NCBI GenBank assembly: GCA_025359065.1
Contig: JANYHM010000040.1
Location: forward strand, 1 to 64,000
Source: Synechococcales cyanobacterium GL140_1_metabinner_5_sub
GTDB taxonomy: Bacteria; Cyanobacteriota; Cyanobacteriia; Cyanobacteriales; Chamaesiphonaceae
Direction of reading: 5' to 3'
Length of the DNA: 64,000 nucleotides
Shown: positions 35,763 through 45,815 of the stretch, piece after piece
Layout of the letters: the number at the start of each line of letters is the position of its first letter
Position numbering within the stretch: the first letter of the stretch is position 1
Program-made: the position numbers and the translations under genes
Notes under the pieces: generated by a model
The model's input: the letters and a program-made list of their open reading frames with translations, nothing else
What the model was told of the DNA's origin: nothing
Database searches by the model: none

Positions 35763-35764
35763 GC

Positions 35765-37126
35765 TCAATCTCCACCTACTTCTACCAGTTTGCCAATATT
35801 AAAGTCAATCCGAATCCATTCTTTGGGGTGAAGCAAATTGCCCCACAGCAACAGCGGAATCTGCCAGTGATGCACCAACAAAAACGGCAGAGGATCGTTC
35901 CAATCAAAAATTGCATCTTTGCCTTGAGCAATAATTTGTAAGCGCTGCCAAGTTTGAGAGGGCGACCAAAGGTGAGTTAGTAAACGCCAAATTTCATGAT
36001 AGATCCAGTATGTGGGGCGACTAGCGGCGAGGGGCTGTGCAGTCTGCGCCGGTTTAGAGTCTAAGTAGGCCGCAGCTACGTCGGGGTGATCGTAAAACAT
36101 AGTGATAGCTGAGTGGGTGCGGGGGTTGCACTCGATCGCATAAACTTGTCCATCATCATCTGCCCGAATGAAATCTAGCGAGATTTGACCAGTCAGACTC
36201 AATCCACCCGCAAACTTTCGGATCCAGTCTTCAATTTCTGGTTGCTCAACATGCTCATAATTTACCTGAAACGCCGAAGATTCACAGCAGCAGTGTAGCT
36301 GTAAGTGACCATCTCGAACTGTACTGTGGGTGCAGTATTCTTGCCCCGGGATATACTCTTGCATTACCCAAGGTCTATCTGGTGAAATTGGCAAAGATCT
36401 GACAAAAGCTGCCGTCTTAGCTGGAGTTTCGCAGGGTAATTTCGTTAGATCCAACCGCCGAATTGAATCATAGGGAATGCTTTTGAGAATATATTTGCGC
36501 TGAACTTCTGTGAAATCAAAATCGATTACCTGCTGAGGATCAGTGATTTTGTAAGACTTTGGTGCTTTTAAGCATAAACTTTGCGCAATAGTGGCAAACT
36601 CATACTTATCATCCAGACGCTGAAGGGTATCAACATCTAAGTGCATGACGACACAGTGAGCATTTAAGACTTTTTGGACTGCGGCATCGTAATAGCTAGC
36701 TACAGGGCTGCAAACCGGCACATAAACATCTACTTTTTCTTGCTGGACAATTTCTAATAAAGCTTCAGCATACTCAGCAGACTGTGGATTGGGAACCGTG
36801 TAGAATCGATCGACAGCCCAAGAATAACGATGGCCAGTTAGCCAGTATTTGTGAGTCTCTAGTAAAATCACTCGATGACCAGCTCGGTGGAACGATCGAG
36901 CTAACTGTAGTGCTTTGGTCATTTTACCCCCGCTGATCAAAATAGTTTGCGGTGAATCTGAGCTAGCATCCTGAAACCTTTGTGGCTTTAAAACCGCCGA
37001 TCGAAGTAAAGCTACCAAAGTTAGAGTCAGGTTCAAAGGCAGTACCATCAGCAACAGTACTAAAGTTGCAATAGTCTTAGCCTGAGAACCGATTAAGTTA
37101 ACGGGGTTCATATATATGGCCGTCAT
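35765..37126 (-). CDS. mysC: MysC, ATP-grasp mycosporine-glycine synthase
   Basis: 453 aa. Known MysC joins glycine to 4-deoxygadusol, making mycosporine-glycine, by an ATP-dependent mechanism. An unusual N-terminal hydrophobic segment (TIATLVLLLMVLPLNLTLTLVAL, about residues 17-40) precedes the ATP-grasp fold. The ligand-binding parts include MQEYIPGQEYCTHSTVRDG and AIECNPRTHSAITMF. The ATG at 37126 shares its A with the mysB stop (TGATG coupling). The hydrophobic start suggests membrane association, which is inference. Confidence 0.9.
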   Translation of the reverse strand: MTAIYMNPVNLIGSQAKTIATLVLLLMVLPLNLTLTLVALLRSAVLKPQRFQDASSDSPQTILISGGKMTKALQLARSFHRAGHRVILLETHKYWLTGHRYSWAVDRFYTVPNPQSAEYAEALLEIVQQEKVDVYVPVCSPVASYYDAAVQKVLNAHCVVMHLDVDTLQRLDDKYEFATIAQSLCLKAPKSYKITDPQQVIDFDFTEVQRKYILKSIPYDSIRRLDLTKLPCETPAKTAAFVRSLPISPDRPWVMQEYIPGQEYCTHSTVRDGHLQLHCCCESSAFQVNYEHVEQPEIEDWIRKFAGGLSLTGQISLDFIRADDDGQVYAIECNPRTHSAITMFYDHPDVAAAYLDSKPAQTAQPLAASRPTYWIYHEIWRLLTHLWSPSQTWQRLQIIAQGKDAIFDWNDPLPFLLVHHWQIPLLLWGNLLHPKEWIRIDFNIGKLVEVGGD

Positions 37127-37923
37127 CACACCCGCCTAATCAAGGTTAAGCCATCTCGTAGGGGCAGCAATACTTGCTCTACTCGCGGATCATCAGCTAC
37201 GGCTTGGTTAAACTTAGCGATCGCCACACCGTTGTCAGATGTTGGACCTGATAAATAGGGCTGTCCCTGCATTAGCGTGTTGTCAGCACAGATCAGACCA
37301 TCTGTAGCTAACAAAGAAGTGCTCAGCAGTAGATTTAGGTAATCAATGTATCCAGATTTGTCAGCATCAATAAAAACTAGATCAAACGCTTCACCCGCAG
37401 TAGCCAACTGCTGTATGGTTTCTAACGCTGGAGCTATTCGCACTGAAATTTTATATCCCACAGTAGAATCATCAAAGCATTGCTGAGCAAACTTTGCTGC
37501 ATAAGGATCTACTTCACAGGCTACTACTTCACCATCTTCGGGCAGCGCTTCGGCCATTGCTAGAGCCGAATAGCCAGTGAACATACCTATCTCTAAGACT
37601 CGACGAGCTTTGGTTAAATGAACCAAAAACTTTAACATTTGGCCTTCCACATGGCCAGAAAGCATTTCCTGTTCTAGAGGACGAACGGTTTCACCACCGG
37701 CGAAACGACCCGTCCAATCTTCCGTTTGGGTGCGCTGCACCAGCTTCGCTAAATCTGGTGATTCGGGAGTGGTGCAGCGGTCTACGTAGGCATCTAAACC
37801 ATTAGCCAACTCGTAAGCCTGCTGAAGTTCGGCCTTAAAAACTGGAGCCGGAGAAGACGCTGTTTTCTGAATGAGCACCTCTAACTTGGCTGCCAAGATA
37901 GAGATCGGAGTAACTGGCCTCAT
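37126..37923 (-). CDS. mysB: MysB, O-methyltransferase
   Basis: 265 aa SAM-dependent methyltransferase of the caffeoyl-CoA OMT type. Known MysB methylates 2-demethyl-4-deoxygadusol to 4-deoxygadusol. The SAM site is VLEIGMFTGYSALAMAEALP, the acidic ribose-binding residue is in VVACEVDPYAAKFA, and the metal-site aspartates are in FDLVFIDADKSGYIDYLNL. It begins two bases past the mysA stop and overlaps mysC through TGATG, so all four genes are tightly coupled. Confidence 0.93.
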   Translation of the reverse strand: MRPVTPISILAAKLEVLIQKTASSPAPVFKAELQQAYELANGLDAYVDRCTTPESPDLAKLVQRTQTEDWTGRFAGGETVRPLEQEMLSGHVEGQMLKFLVHLTKARRVLEIGMFTGYSALAMAEALPEDGEVVACEVDPYAAKFAQQCFDDSTVGYKISVRIAPALETIQQLATAGEAFDLVFIDADKSGYIDYLNLLLSTSLLATDGLICADNTLMQGQPYLSGPTSDNGVAIAKFNQAVADDPRVEQVLLPLRDGLTLIRRV

Positions 37924-37925
37924 AG

Positions 37926-39152
37926 CTACACTCTCGCCTCGGTTTTTTCTAGCACCAAGTACATGTCTTGACCATCACCCTGACGGAGAAACTTCTGACA
38001 AATTTCTCGATGTATAGCCAAAACCTGGTCTAGCTCGGCGCGAGTCAAATCGTTCATAAAAACACAGCTTCCGATCGGATTGGGAGCTGCCGCTCGCTGT
38101 AAACCATCCCGAGTACGACTAATCGAGGTGGTGGCTTTCCAAAGCAGCTCTGGGGTGAGATACTTGCTGTCGATCGCCAGTCCTAGCCGACTCATTAAGC
38201 CTAAGATTCGGTCACGGTCTAGCTCCGAAATATAGCCACGCTGTTGGGCAATTGTTGCGGTAAATGCCATATCAATACTGACGCTGTGGCCGTGGAACAT
38301 GGGTGGTTCTGGAGTTAATTCTAAAGTAGGACTCCACGTATGGCCGTAAGCAATTACTCGGTCTAGATCCAGCTCATGTAGATTTGGTACTTCTAGTGCC
38401 AGCATAGATTGAATGGCACTGTAGGTGAGCTTGTGAGCCACTTCTCGCAGTTCATCTGTGCCGTTTACATGGCCAAAATGACTTTGGAGTAGTGCTTCGC
38501 CATAACTTTCTAGCAGCTCAAAGATCTCTTTGTTGCCGACCACCGCAATCTTAATCAGCTCAGCCATTCCATTGCGAACTTGATCGATCGGTAAAGTCTG
38601 TAAAAACGAGAAATCTAAAATGACTTTTTGGGAGGCATGATAGGCACCCAATCTATTTTTTAGCTTACCGTGATTCACTGCTACTTTAATTGCAACACTG
38701 GCATCAATTAAGCCAATCAGGGTGGTTGGAACCCGAATGTAATTAGTGCGACGACGATAGGTGGAACATGCAAAACCAGCAACGTCAGTAGTTAACCCAC
38801 CACCAACTACCAAGACTGGCTCTTTGCGCACCAGGCCAAAATCTACAAAAGCATCAATGATCTTCTCTGCTGTTGCCAGAGTCTTGTCTGTCTCTTTAAT
38901 GCTTACTGTGAAAACAGTAAGCTCGATTTCGTAATGCCGAAAATATTCTTGTATCTGTCTGCCGTACAGGCCATAAACTGCCTGATCAACCACCATCAAA
39001 CAGCGGCCAAAATGCCTGTAGCTGTCGGCGATTTCAGGGTTTGCAACCTTGAAAGCACCCTCTACATAGAGTAAACTAAAATCTATTTTTTCATGTCCTT
39101 CAACATGAAAAGCATTGTCGCTAGAAGTGAAAGACGCTTGGATGCCACTCAT
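37926..39152 (-). CDS. mysA: MysA, 2-demethyl-4-deoxygadusol synthase
   Basis: 408 aa sugar phosphate cyclase related to 3-dehydroquinate synthase. Known MysA (DDGS) cyclises sedoheptulose 7-phosphate with NAD+ and zinc, the first step of MAA synthesis. Hallmarks: [59 protein letters not shown], and the metal-binding GHTWSPTLE and HGHSVSIDM. The methyltransferase downstream makes MysA more likely than the related 2-epi-5-epi-valiolone synthase. The promoter lies in the 386-bp gap to the left of the 62-aa gene. Confidence 0.94.
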   Translation of the reverse strand: MSGIQASFTSSDNAFHVEGHEKIDFSLLYVEGAFKVANPEIADSYRHFGRCLMVVDQAVYGLYGRQIQEYFRHYEIELTVFTVSIKETDKTLATAEKIIDAFVDFGLVRKEPVLVVGGGLTTDVAGFACSTYRRRTNYIRVPTTLIGLIDASVAIKVAVNHGKLKNRLGAYHASQKVILDFSFLQTLPIDQVRNGMAELIKIAVVGNKEIFELLESYGEALLQSHFGHVNGTDELREVAHKLTYSAIQSMLALEVPNLHELDLDRVIAYGHTWSPTLELTPEPPMFHGHSVSIDMAFTATIAQQRGYISELDRDRILGLMSRLGLAIDSKYLTPELLWKATTSISRTRDGLQRAAAPNPIGSCVFMNDLTRAELDQVLAIHREICQKFLRQGDGQDMYLVLEKTEARV

Positions 39153-39538
39153 AAATTCTTAGTACTAGTAAATGAATCGGTCAGATAATGTCTCGTCCTT
39201 AAGACCTTGTACGCGCCAGCGTATTCAAGGGCTACCCAGATGGATAGCTAGATGAAGCGAGGATGATTGATTGCTGGGAAATTGAGAAACTGCGAGAGGT
39301 CTAGGCGTGAAGATTGCTCTGGAATACTCACACCCTCGTAAGGTAACGGATTTTTTTCTTTTATTCAATGAAAACCTGGTTAAGCCTCAAAATAAACTGC
39401 AGAAGACTTCCAAAAAAAGTAATTTAGTATACGCGGCAATAATTTGTCCAAAAATTGCGATCTTGATCAAGGGGGACGTTGATCAAGATTGAGGCGATCG
39501 ATTAGATTAGAGAACGAAGAGCTACTGAACGACTCGCC
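39153..39538. other. Divergent promoter region of the mys operon
   Basis: About 390 bp. It must contain the mysA promoter (minus strand) and the promoter of the small gene at 39539. A 61-codon frame (39307-39492) is not protein-like. I see no clear operator; UV-B or stress control is known for MAA genes but cannot be read here. Confidence 0.5.
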
Positions 39539-39727
39539 ATGACCAAAAGAACTTCTCTCGATCATCTCAGCAACTGGGATGATGCCCCAGACATTGAGCG
39601 AATTGTCCAAGATAAGCGATCAGCTAAGCGGGCTTCTCCAGCAAAAGGTCGTCGTCGCAACCGTCGCTATGAGAATCGATTGCTCAATACCCAGGTTGAT
39701 AATTGGTTAGAATATGAGAACCCGTAA
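39539..39727 (+). CDS. Small basic protein, conserved-looking, unknown
   Basis: 62 aa. An acidic start (HLSNWDDAPDIERIVQD) leads into a strongly basic middle (SAKRASPAKGRRRNRRYENR) and ends TQVDNWLEYENP. From memory, similar short proteins occur in other cyanobacteria. RNA or ribosome binding is possible given the basic patch, but that is inference. It lies 102 bp before ndhS on the same strand. Confidence 0.6.
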   Translation: MTKRTSLDHLSNWDDAPDIERIVQDKRSAKRASPAKGRRRNRRYENRLLNTQVDNWLEYENP

Positions 39728-39829
39728 AGGCCAAAGGCTCCAGAAAATAGTTTAACTACATCATAAGTGCAGTATCTGGGGCGAGAATCGCTTAAGATAT
39801 GGTGGTAGTCATTAAATATTCGAGCAATT

Positions 39830-40000
39830 ATGATTCTTCCTGGCTCGGTGGTCAAGATCACCAACAAAACTGATACCTACTATAACTTTCAAGGGTTTGT
39901 CCAAAGAATCACCGACGGCAAGGCAGCGGTGATTTTTGAAGGAGGCAACTGGGACAAAATGGTCACTTTTCGGCTCAGTGAACTAGAAGAAGTAAAGTAA
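39830..40000 (+). CDS. ndhS: NDH-1 complex subunit S
   Basis: 56 aa. The protein reads [20 protein letters not shown], then [20 protein letters not shown] and [15 protein letters not shown], the full SH3-like fold of NdhS. NdhS sits on the cytosolic side of the photosynthetic NDH-1 complex and forms the ferredoxin-binding site, supporting cyclic electron flow. The gene is complete (ATG at 39830, TAA at 39998) and is followed by a terminator. It is short and easily missed. Confidence 0.92.
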   Translation: MILPGSVVKITNKTDTYYNFQGFVQRITDGKAAVIFEGGNWDKMVTFRLSELEEVK

Positions 40001-40006
40001 GTTAAA

Positions 40007-40038
40007 AGCCCTCAGCCTGATAACGGCTGGGGGCTTTC
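40007..40038 (+). terminator. Terminator of ndhS
   Basis: AGCCCTCAGCC (40007-40017) pairs with GGCTGGGGGCT (40025-40035, one wobble), loop TGATAAC, followed by a short TT run. It lies six bases past the ndhS stop. Confidence 0.8.
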
Positions 40039-40136
40039 GCTTAAACTGCATCAACTTACTTTTTCAGACGATCGAACTAGTTCGCCATTAAAACTGCTGG
40101 CCGATAATGGAGACTTGGATGCAGAGCAATGTGGCT

Positions 40137-42926
40137 CTAACTCTCACCCGGACTGAACTGGAACATCGAATAGACTACATTTCGGCGAATGTCAGTCATC
40201 ATTTCTAAGAACATTTCATAGCCTTCTTGCTTGTATTCGATCAGCGGATCCTTTTGGCCGTAGCCCCGTAGACCCACCGATTCCCGCAGAGATTCCATGG
40301 CCTGTAAGTGTTCACGCCAAAGATTATCAATTTGTTGCAGAATAAAGAATCTTTCTGCCTGACGCATCAAGCCGGGTTGAACCTTATCTACCAAGCCTTC
40401 CTTCACGTCGTAAGCCTTGCGGGCTTCTTCGTACATAAAAGCCCGAATCTCTGGATATGTCATATCTTCAAGCTGAGTGGGATTAAGATCTTCAAACAGA
40501 TTGACGAATTCTCGCGCCTTAGAAACCATTGGCTCTAGCTTCCATTCTTCTGGAGGCAATTCAGGATCGATGTTGACATCAATAATATCCTGCATAGTTT
40601 TTTCGGCGTAGACTAGCACCTGCTCTTTGAGATCTTGGCCTTCGAGCACCCGACGGCGTTCGGCATAGATGGCTCGACGTTGGTTGTTCATCACCTCGTC
40701 GTACTCAAATACCTGCTTCCGCATGTCGTAATAATAAGTCTCGACTTTCTTTTGAGCACCTTCCAAACTATTGGTAAGCATTTTGGACTCGATCGGCATA
40801 TCTTCTTCAACTTGGAACATATCCATCATCTTGCCCACCCGATCGCCACCAAAGATCCGCATCAAGTTATCTTCTAAGCTCAAGAAAAAGCGAGTTGAAC
40901 CCTTATCACCCTGGCGACCTGCCCGACCGCGAAGCTGGTTATCAACTCGACGCGATTCGTGGCGTTCGGTACCAACTACATGTAGACCACCAATATTTAG
41001 CACTTCTTCATGCTCTCGATCGGTGAAAGCATCATAGTCTTTGCGGATTGATCGGTAGGCATCCCGCAGCTTTTGAATAGCCTGGTTATCGGTAGGCGCT
41101 TTTTCGCAGGCAACTGCAATTACTTCCTCAGCATCTAGCTCTGAAAGACTTTGTAAACCGTAATGAGTAATGGCAAAATCGATCGATGACTTCAGGAGCT
41201 TTTCAGTTTCTGCTGAAATTTTGGTCGGGAAAATATCTGGTGAAGCTTTCCAGGTTTTGACCTTTTTCGGCGGGCCACCAAAGCCCTGACCAGAAGCACT
41301 GCTGACCATTTCTGTACCCGCTACTTGCAGTGGCGCAAACTTACTGTCATCTTCTGGAGCAACGATGCGGGGGAATAAATATTCCCGAATCTTCAGCCTT
41401 GCCATATAGTCGGAGTTACCGCCCAAAATAATATCAGTGCCTCGACCAGCCATGTTAGTGGCGATCGTTACGGCTCCCTTACGGCCTGCTTGCGCGACGA
41501 TTTCTGATTCCCGCTCTACATTCTCGGGTTTAGCATTCAGCAAATTATGAGGAATTTCGAGCTGATTGAGCAACCGAGAAAGCACTTCCGATTTTTCTAC
41601 ACTGGTCGTACCTACTAATACTGGTCGGCCTGCCTCGTGATATTCTTGGCATTCCCCAGCTACAGCATTCCATTTACCCATCTCAGTTTTAAATACCATA
41701 TCGGCGTAGTCCATCCGCTGGCGAATGCGATTGGTGGGCATTACTGTAACTTGAATTTTATAGGTTTTCTCTAGCTCTACCTCTTCAGTTTTAGCTGTCC
41801 CAGTCATCCCGCTGAGCTTGGGATAGATTAAAAAGAAGTTTTGGTAGGTGATAGTAGCTAGAGTTTGGCTTTCATTTTTAATTTCTACGCCTTCTTTAGC
41901 TTCTACGGCTTGGTGTAAGCCATCACTCCAACGGCGACCGCTCAAAACCCGACCTGTGGATTCATCCACAATCACGATTTCGCCATCACGAATGATGTAG
42001 CTAACATCGTTAATATATAGCTCTTTGGCTTTAATGGCGTTAAATATATAGTGTGCCCAAGGATCTTCCTCGTTGTATAGGTCTTCTACACCCAAGATTT
42101 TCTCAGCTTCAGCAAAGCCTTCGTCAGTCAGCAGCGCATTTTTGGCTTTTTCATCTACTTCATAATGCTGCTCTTTCTTCAACATTTTGGCGACATTGGT
42201 AGCCTGTTGATATTTTTCGGTAGGTCTTTCGACCTGGCCAGAAATAATCAGCGGTGTTCTAGCTTCATCGATCAAAATGGAATCTACTTCATCAATTACA
42301 CAGTAATTAAATGTGCGCTGTACTACGTCAGAAATGGAAGTAGCCATATTATCACGCAAATAGTCGAAGCCCAGTTCACTATTAGTTGCATAGGTAATAT
42401 CACAACGGTAGTTTTTTTGTCGCTCTGCCGGATTCATTTCTGATTGAATCAAGCCCACTGATAAACCTAAAAAGCGATGAATCTGACCCATCCATTCCGC
42501 ATCACGCCTTGCTAAATAATCGTTGACCGTAATGACATGCACGCCTTTGCCGCTGAGAGCGTTGAGATAAGCAGGCAAAGTTGCCACCAGGGTTTTGCCT
42601 TCGCCCGTTTTCATTTCAGCGATCTGACCATTGTGTAACACCATGCCACCCAGCATTTGCACATCAAAGTGCCGCATCCCCAAAACTCTTTTGCCCGCTT
42701 CGCGTACTACGGCAAAAGCTTCGGGTAAAATTTCGTCTAAGATTTCCTTTTCTTCTTCGTTGTTGTCTGCTTTTTCCAGACGCAGCTTAAACTCAGTGGT
42801 TTTGGATTTCAGTTGCTCATCGCTCAATGTTTGCAGCTCTTCTTCTAGGAGACTGATCTCGGTGACGATCGGCTGGAATTTCTTTAATTTACGAGCGTTG
42901 GGGTCGCCTAGGAGTTTTTTCAGCAT
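40137..42926 (-). CDS. secA: Preprotein translocase ATPase SecA
   Basis: 929 aa motor that drives unfolded preproteins through SecYEG at the plasma and thylakoid membranes. DEAD-type motifs are complete: [14 protein letters not shown] (Walker A), [15 protein letters not shown] (Walker B), [14 protein letters not shown] and [21 protein letters not shown] in the second ATPase half. The C-terminal zinc SEC-C motif (CxCxSG...CH) of E. coli SecA is absent; the protein ends MFQFSPGES, the usual cyanobacterial form. It lies alone on its strand. Confidence 0.97.
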   Translation of the reverse strand: MLKKLLGDPNARKLKKFQPIVTEISLLEEELQTLSDEQLKSKTTEFKLRLEKADNNEEEKEILDEILPEAFAVVREAGKRVLGMRHFDVQMLGGMVLHNGQIAEMKTGEGKTLVATLPAYLNALSGKGVHVITVNDYLARRDAEWMGQIHRFLGLSVGLIQSEMNPAERQKNYRCDITYATNSELGFDYLRDNMATSISDVVQRTFNYCVIDEVDSILIDEARTPLIISGQVERPTEKYQQATNVAKMLKKEQHYEVDEKAKNALLTDEGFAEAEKILGVEDLYNEEDPWAHYIFNAIKAKELYINDVSYIIRDGEIVIVDESTGRVLSGRRWSDGLHQAVEAKEGVEIKNESQTLATITYQNFFLIYPKLSGMTGTAKTEEVELEKTYKIQVTVMPTNRIRQRMDYADMVFKTEMGKWNAVAGECQEYHEAGRPVLVGTTSVEKSEVLSRLLNQLEIPHNLLNAKPENVERESEIVAQAGRKGAVTIATNMAGRGTDIILGGNSDYMARLKIREYLFPRIVAPEDDSKFAPLQVAGTEMVSSASGQGFGGPPKKVKTWKASPDIFPTKISAETEKLLKSSIDFAITHYGLQSLSELDAEEVIAVACEKAPTDNQAIQKLRDAYRSIRKDYDAFTDREHEEVLNIGGLHVVGTERHESRRVDNQLRGRAGRQGDKGSTRFFLSLEDNLMRIFGGDRVGKMMDMFQVEEDMPIESKMLTNSLEGAQKKVETYYYDMRKQVFEYDEVMNNQRRAIYAERRRVLEGQDLKEQVLVYAEKTMQDIIDVNIDPELPPEEWKLEPMVSKAREFVNLFEDLNPTQLEDMTYPEIRAFMYEEARKAYDVKEGLVDKVQPGLMRQAERFFILQQIDNLWREHLQAMESLRESVGLRGYGQKDPLIEYKQEGYEMFLEMMTDIRRNVVYSMFQFSPGES

Positions 42927-43189
42927 GGTCGGCAGATAGGTGATCTATAAAATTAAACATCTCTGGCAATTTCCCTCTAAAGAGATAATCTCGCCAAAGG
43001 TTATATCAACAGGCGGGTTAGTCGATTGAAAATACTTTCCGACCCAGACCCCGCCTGCTAATTATCACAGGATTTTAACATTTATATAGAAACTTGTACC
43101 GAGGGAGAGCAAGTTGCCGTCGGGCAATATTTTGTAAACCAGGTCTTGGCTCTCAAACCACATTGTCTAGAACCAATTTCTATGAACGA

Positions 43190-43663
43190 TTAGAACCGAT
43201 AACCGCCACCGATACTCATCACTGTTCCTAATGGAGCGCTGGTAATCGGTACTTTTACATCAGCAGTAATGGCAATACTATCATTTGCTGCTATGTCTAC
43301 TCCAATCTGAGCAAAAGGCGCGATCGAGGTTTCTGGTTTACCACCATTATCAGAATTGTAAGAATTTATGCCGACTCCAGCGAAGGGTCTGAAGGGAGAA
43401 TTTTTGATATCAAACTCATAGGTCGCTGACCCCCCCGCGACCGTTACACCAGAACCAGAAAGGTTGGCAAAGCTGTAGGATGGCCGCACGGCAATGCTAT
43501 TAGTGATATGCAGTTTGCCACCGATACCCACTGTGGTCTGACCATTTACAAAAGTCACGATCGGGCCCAAAAAGCTGTCATTTTTGTCAGACTCGGCCTG
43601 TGCTGATCTGGCTGACCAAGAAATAAGAGCGATCGGAATGCCCAACAACAAAAAACTTTTCAT
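43190..43663 (-). CDS. Outer-membrane beta-barrel-like protein, paralogue 1
   Basis: 157 aa. A signal peptide (SFLLLGIPIALISWSARSAQA, cleavage about residue 23) precedes alternating beta strands, and the chain ends GGGYRF, with the terminal Phe that BAM recognises in outer-membrane proteins. Eight or so strands fit an OmpA/OmpX-sized barrel. It is a clear paralogue of the next gene (both have FxNGQTTVGIGGKLHIT or FGSGSSTFGVEGKLHLT near the start). Function is unknown. Confidence 0.7.
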   Translation of the reverse strand: MKSFLLLGIPIALISWSARSAQAESDKNDSFLGPIVTFVNGQTTVGIGGKLHITNSIAVRPSYSFANLSGSGVTVAGGSATYEFDIKNSPFRPFAGVGINSYNSDNGGKPETSIAPFAQIGVDIAANDSIAITADVKVPITSAPLGTVMSIGGGYRF

Positions 43664-43800
43664 GGAGATGTGCCGAAAATTAGGGGTTCTATGGGAGTCA
43701 GACTGGGCTGATAACTGAATTGTGCCCCGTTCGATTTGCAGCTAACCAATCTTAAGCCTACTGTGGCTAGTTGTTGTGAGCCGAATTACGGGAACTTGGG

Positions 43801-44340
43801 TCAAAATCGATAGCTAGCTCCCACAGAGAAATTAGTATTCAGCTTACTGTTAAAAGGAAATTGGACACTGCCATTGAGCGATAAATTTTGGCTGGCATTG
43901 ATTTCTAATCCGGCTTGGCCATAAAAAGTCACCTGACTGAATTGTTCACTGGTGGATGACGTACCAAAAAGACCAGGAGTGGTTGAAATGCCATTCAATG
44001 AAGCAAGACCAATGCCCGCATAGGGTGTGGCCTGCGAGTAGCGAGGAAAATCGAAGTCGTAAGTCACACCTGCCCCAACATCAATACCATTAGCCGGGAA
44101 GCGGAGGAAGGGTCGCAGTGATAGATTATTTTTCACTTGGAAAACATTTTCGGTTAGGTGTAACTTGCCTTCGACCCCGAAGGTGCTACTCCCGCTGCCA
44201 AAAGTCAAGGTTGGGCCAATACCATTTTGTTTGGTTTGGGCGAGGACAATCTGTTCAGAGTAGGCAATGGTCGCTAAAACCAAGCAACTGACAGAAAAAA
44301 ATCTAACAGGAGAAGAATTGATCGCAAAAAGCTGGTGCAT
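43801..44340 (-). CDS. Outer-membrane beta-barrel-like protein, paralogue 2
   Basis: 179 aa, same layout as paralogue 1: hydrophobic signal segment (VRFFSVSCLVLATIAYSEQIVLA), strands with the shared motif GKLHLTEN, PYAGIGLASLNG, and a terminal GASYRF. It lies 137 bp upstream of paralogue 1 in the same direction, so the pair is a local tandem duplication that has since diverged strongly. Confidence 0.7.
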   Translation of the reverse strand: MHQLFAINSSPVRFFSVSCLVLATIAYSEQIVLAQTKQNGIGPTLTFGSGSSTFGVEGKLHLTENVFQVKNNLSLRPFLRFPANGIDVGAGVTYDFDFPRYSQATPYAGIGLASLNGISTTPGLFGTSSTSEQFSQVTFYGQAGLEINASQNLSLNGSVQFPFNSKLNTNFSVGASYRF

Positions 44341-44618
44341 GGATGTGTATGAGATTATTTCCTTGGTCGAGAGTAATATACCTTACAAATACTGAGCAAA
44401 ATTTCAGCCAATATGCTGAGCTGCAAAGTTGAAAAAAAAAGCTGTCGGCTATGCTTGCTTTAATGTTCAGCCTCTTTTGAATACCTAATTAGAGCGTAAT
44501 GCTCAGAATGATTACCCCCAAAACTACAAAAAATAAATGATTAAAATTTCATATACTTGAGTTTCTAACGGTTTGCCCAGTTATTCCACTTATTTCGCCC
44601 TAAATTACGCCTTTATCT

Positions 44619-45077
44619 ATGCCTCATCTTGTATTAGTTAACCCCCAAATTCCACCGAACACTGGTAACATTGCCCGGACTTGTGCTGCCACTAAAACTG
44701 ACCTACATCTGGTTAAGCCACTGGGTTTTGAGATTACCGATCGGTACCTCAAACGGGCGGGGCTAGACTATTGGCCTTATGTAAAATTACACATCCATGA
44801 GTCGATCGAAGATTTGTTAGAAATTCAGCGGCAGCAAAATAGTCGATGGGTAGGTTTTACCGTCAGGGGGGCTGGCCCTTTTCAAGATTTTTCTTTTAAA
44901 GAAGATGATTGGCTGCTGTTTGGTAGTGAGACACAAGGCTTGCCTGCTATAGCTTTAGACAATTGTGCGGCCAAGCTATATATTCCCATGCGCGAGCCGG
45001 GAGTGAGGAGCTTGAACCTTTCAGTAAGTGTGGCCGCTGGTTTGTGCGAGGTCTATCGACAAATTGGCTGGGATTAA
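44619..45077 (+). CDS. trmL: tRNA (cytidine(34)-2'-O)-methyltransferase
   Basis: 152 aa SPOUT methyltransferase. It methylates the wobble ribose of tRNA-Leu. The family motifs are present: VNPQIPPNTGNIARTCAAT at the N-terminus, LFGSETQGLP in the knot, and IPMREPGVRSLNLSVSVAAG for SAM binding. The length is normal for TrmL, the smallest SPOUT type. It lies alone between convergent and divergent units. Confidence 0.93.
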   Translation: MPHLVLVNPQIPPNTGNIARTCAATKTDLHLVKPLGFEITDRYLKRAGLDYWPYVKLHIHESIEDLLEIQRQQNSRWVGFTVRGAGPFQDFSFKEDDWLLFGSETQGLPAIALDNCAAKLYIPMREPGVRSLNLSVSVAAGLCEVYRQIGWD

Positions 45078-45815
45078 ATTCTTGCTATTTGTTGCTAGAC
45101 AGCATTTGAGAAACAAGTCATATTTAGTTTTGTAACAGATTATACAGTTGACTCATAAGTAATTATTATTGAAGATCTGCTCTGATCGGACTAAAAAAAT
45201 TGGATTCTTTTTTGTGTCGATGGTCTTCATTATCTGAAAATGGCTCAGAGTGGAAGCTTACGGTTTGTAATATTTTGTATTTCTGGCCAGATGGAGAGAT
45301 TTCCTACGCAAATATACGGTTGTAAGATGTAGAGATACTGAATTAAAGTCGTGCTATCGACATCCATCTGGTGTAAGTGACTGCTTGCGTAATACTCAAA
45401 TGAGTATTATTTGTCAGAGTCAGCGAAATCAAGCCTCAGGTTAAGTAGATATTAAACTTTTCTAACCGTTATGTAGCTTAATAAACTGGCAGTTGAACAA
45501 GGCTAGAATGAGAATATTTTTTCAGAAAAGCTTGCAAAACGTTACACATTCCCATAAAGTTGTTTTTGAGCAGTAAAGCTTTTGACTTACTGGGTCTGAG
45601 TTCTGCTCAGATTCTCGCCCTGGGGTTAACCTAGCTGTTAGCCAAGGATAAAAATTTGCTGATAAGTTGCAGCAAATTTTCCAGAAGACGTGGTGCTAAG
45701 TTTTATTATTTGGTGTGATTGGAGTTGCTATGTTGGCCACCGAACTTAAGTGGGAATTGTTTCTCACTAACATTGTTCGATCGCCATCTCGTCCATTCAA
45801 AATAGGAGTTTATTT
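45078..45815. other. Long leader region upstream of the M23 peptidase, with several stems
   Basis: No ORF. Stem candidates: CCAGATGGA (45286-45294) with TCCATCTGG (45363-45371); AATACTCA/TGAGTATT (45391-45398 and 45401-45408); and AAAATTTGCTG/CAGCAAATTTT (45651-45661 and 45670-45680). This may hold a structured 5' UTR. It does not match any riboswitch class I know by eye. Confidence 0.45.

Noticed and set aside
34746-39152. NRPS-type MysE or MysH-like oxygenase in the sunscreen operon
   Set aside because: Neighbouring genes are acnB and a small basic protein; nothing resembling either enzyme is adjacent.
39307-39492. 61-codon frame upstream of the small basic protein
   Set aside because: It lies in the mys promoter region, has no protein-like pattern and ends in the HIP1-rich spacer.
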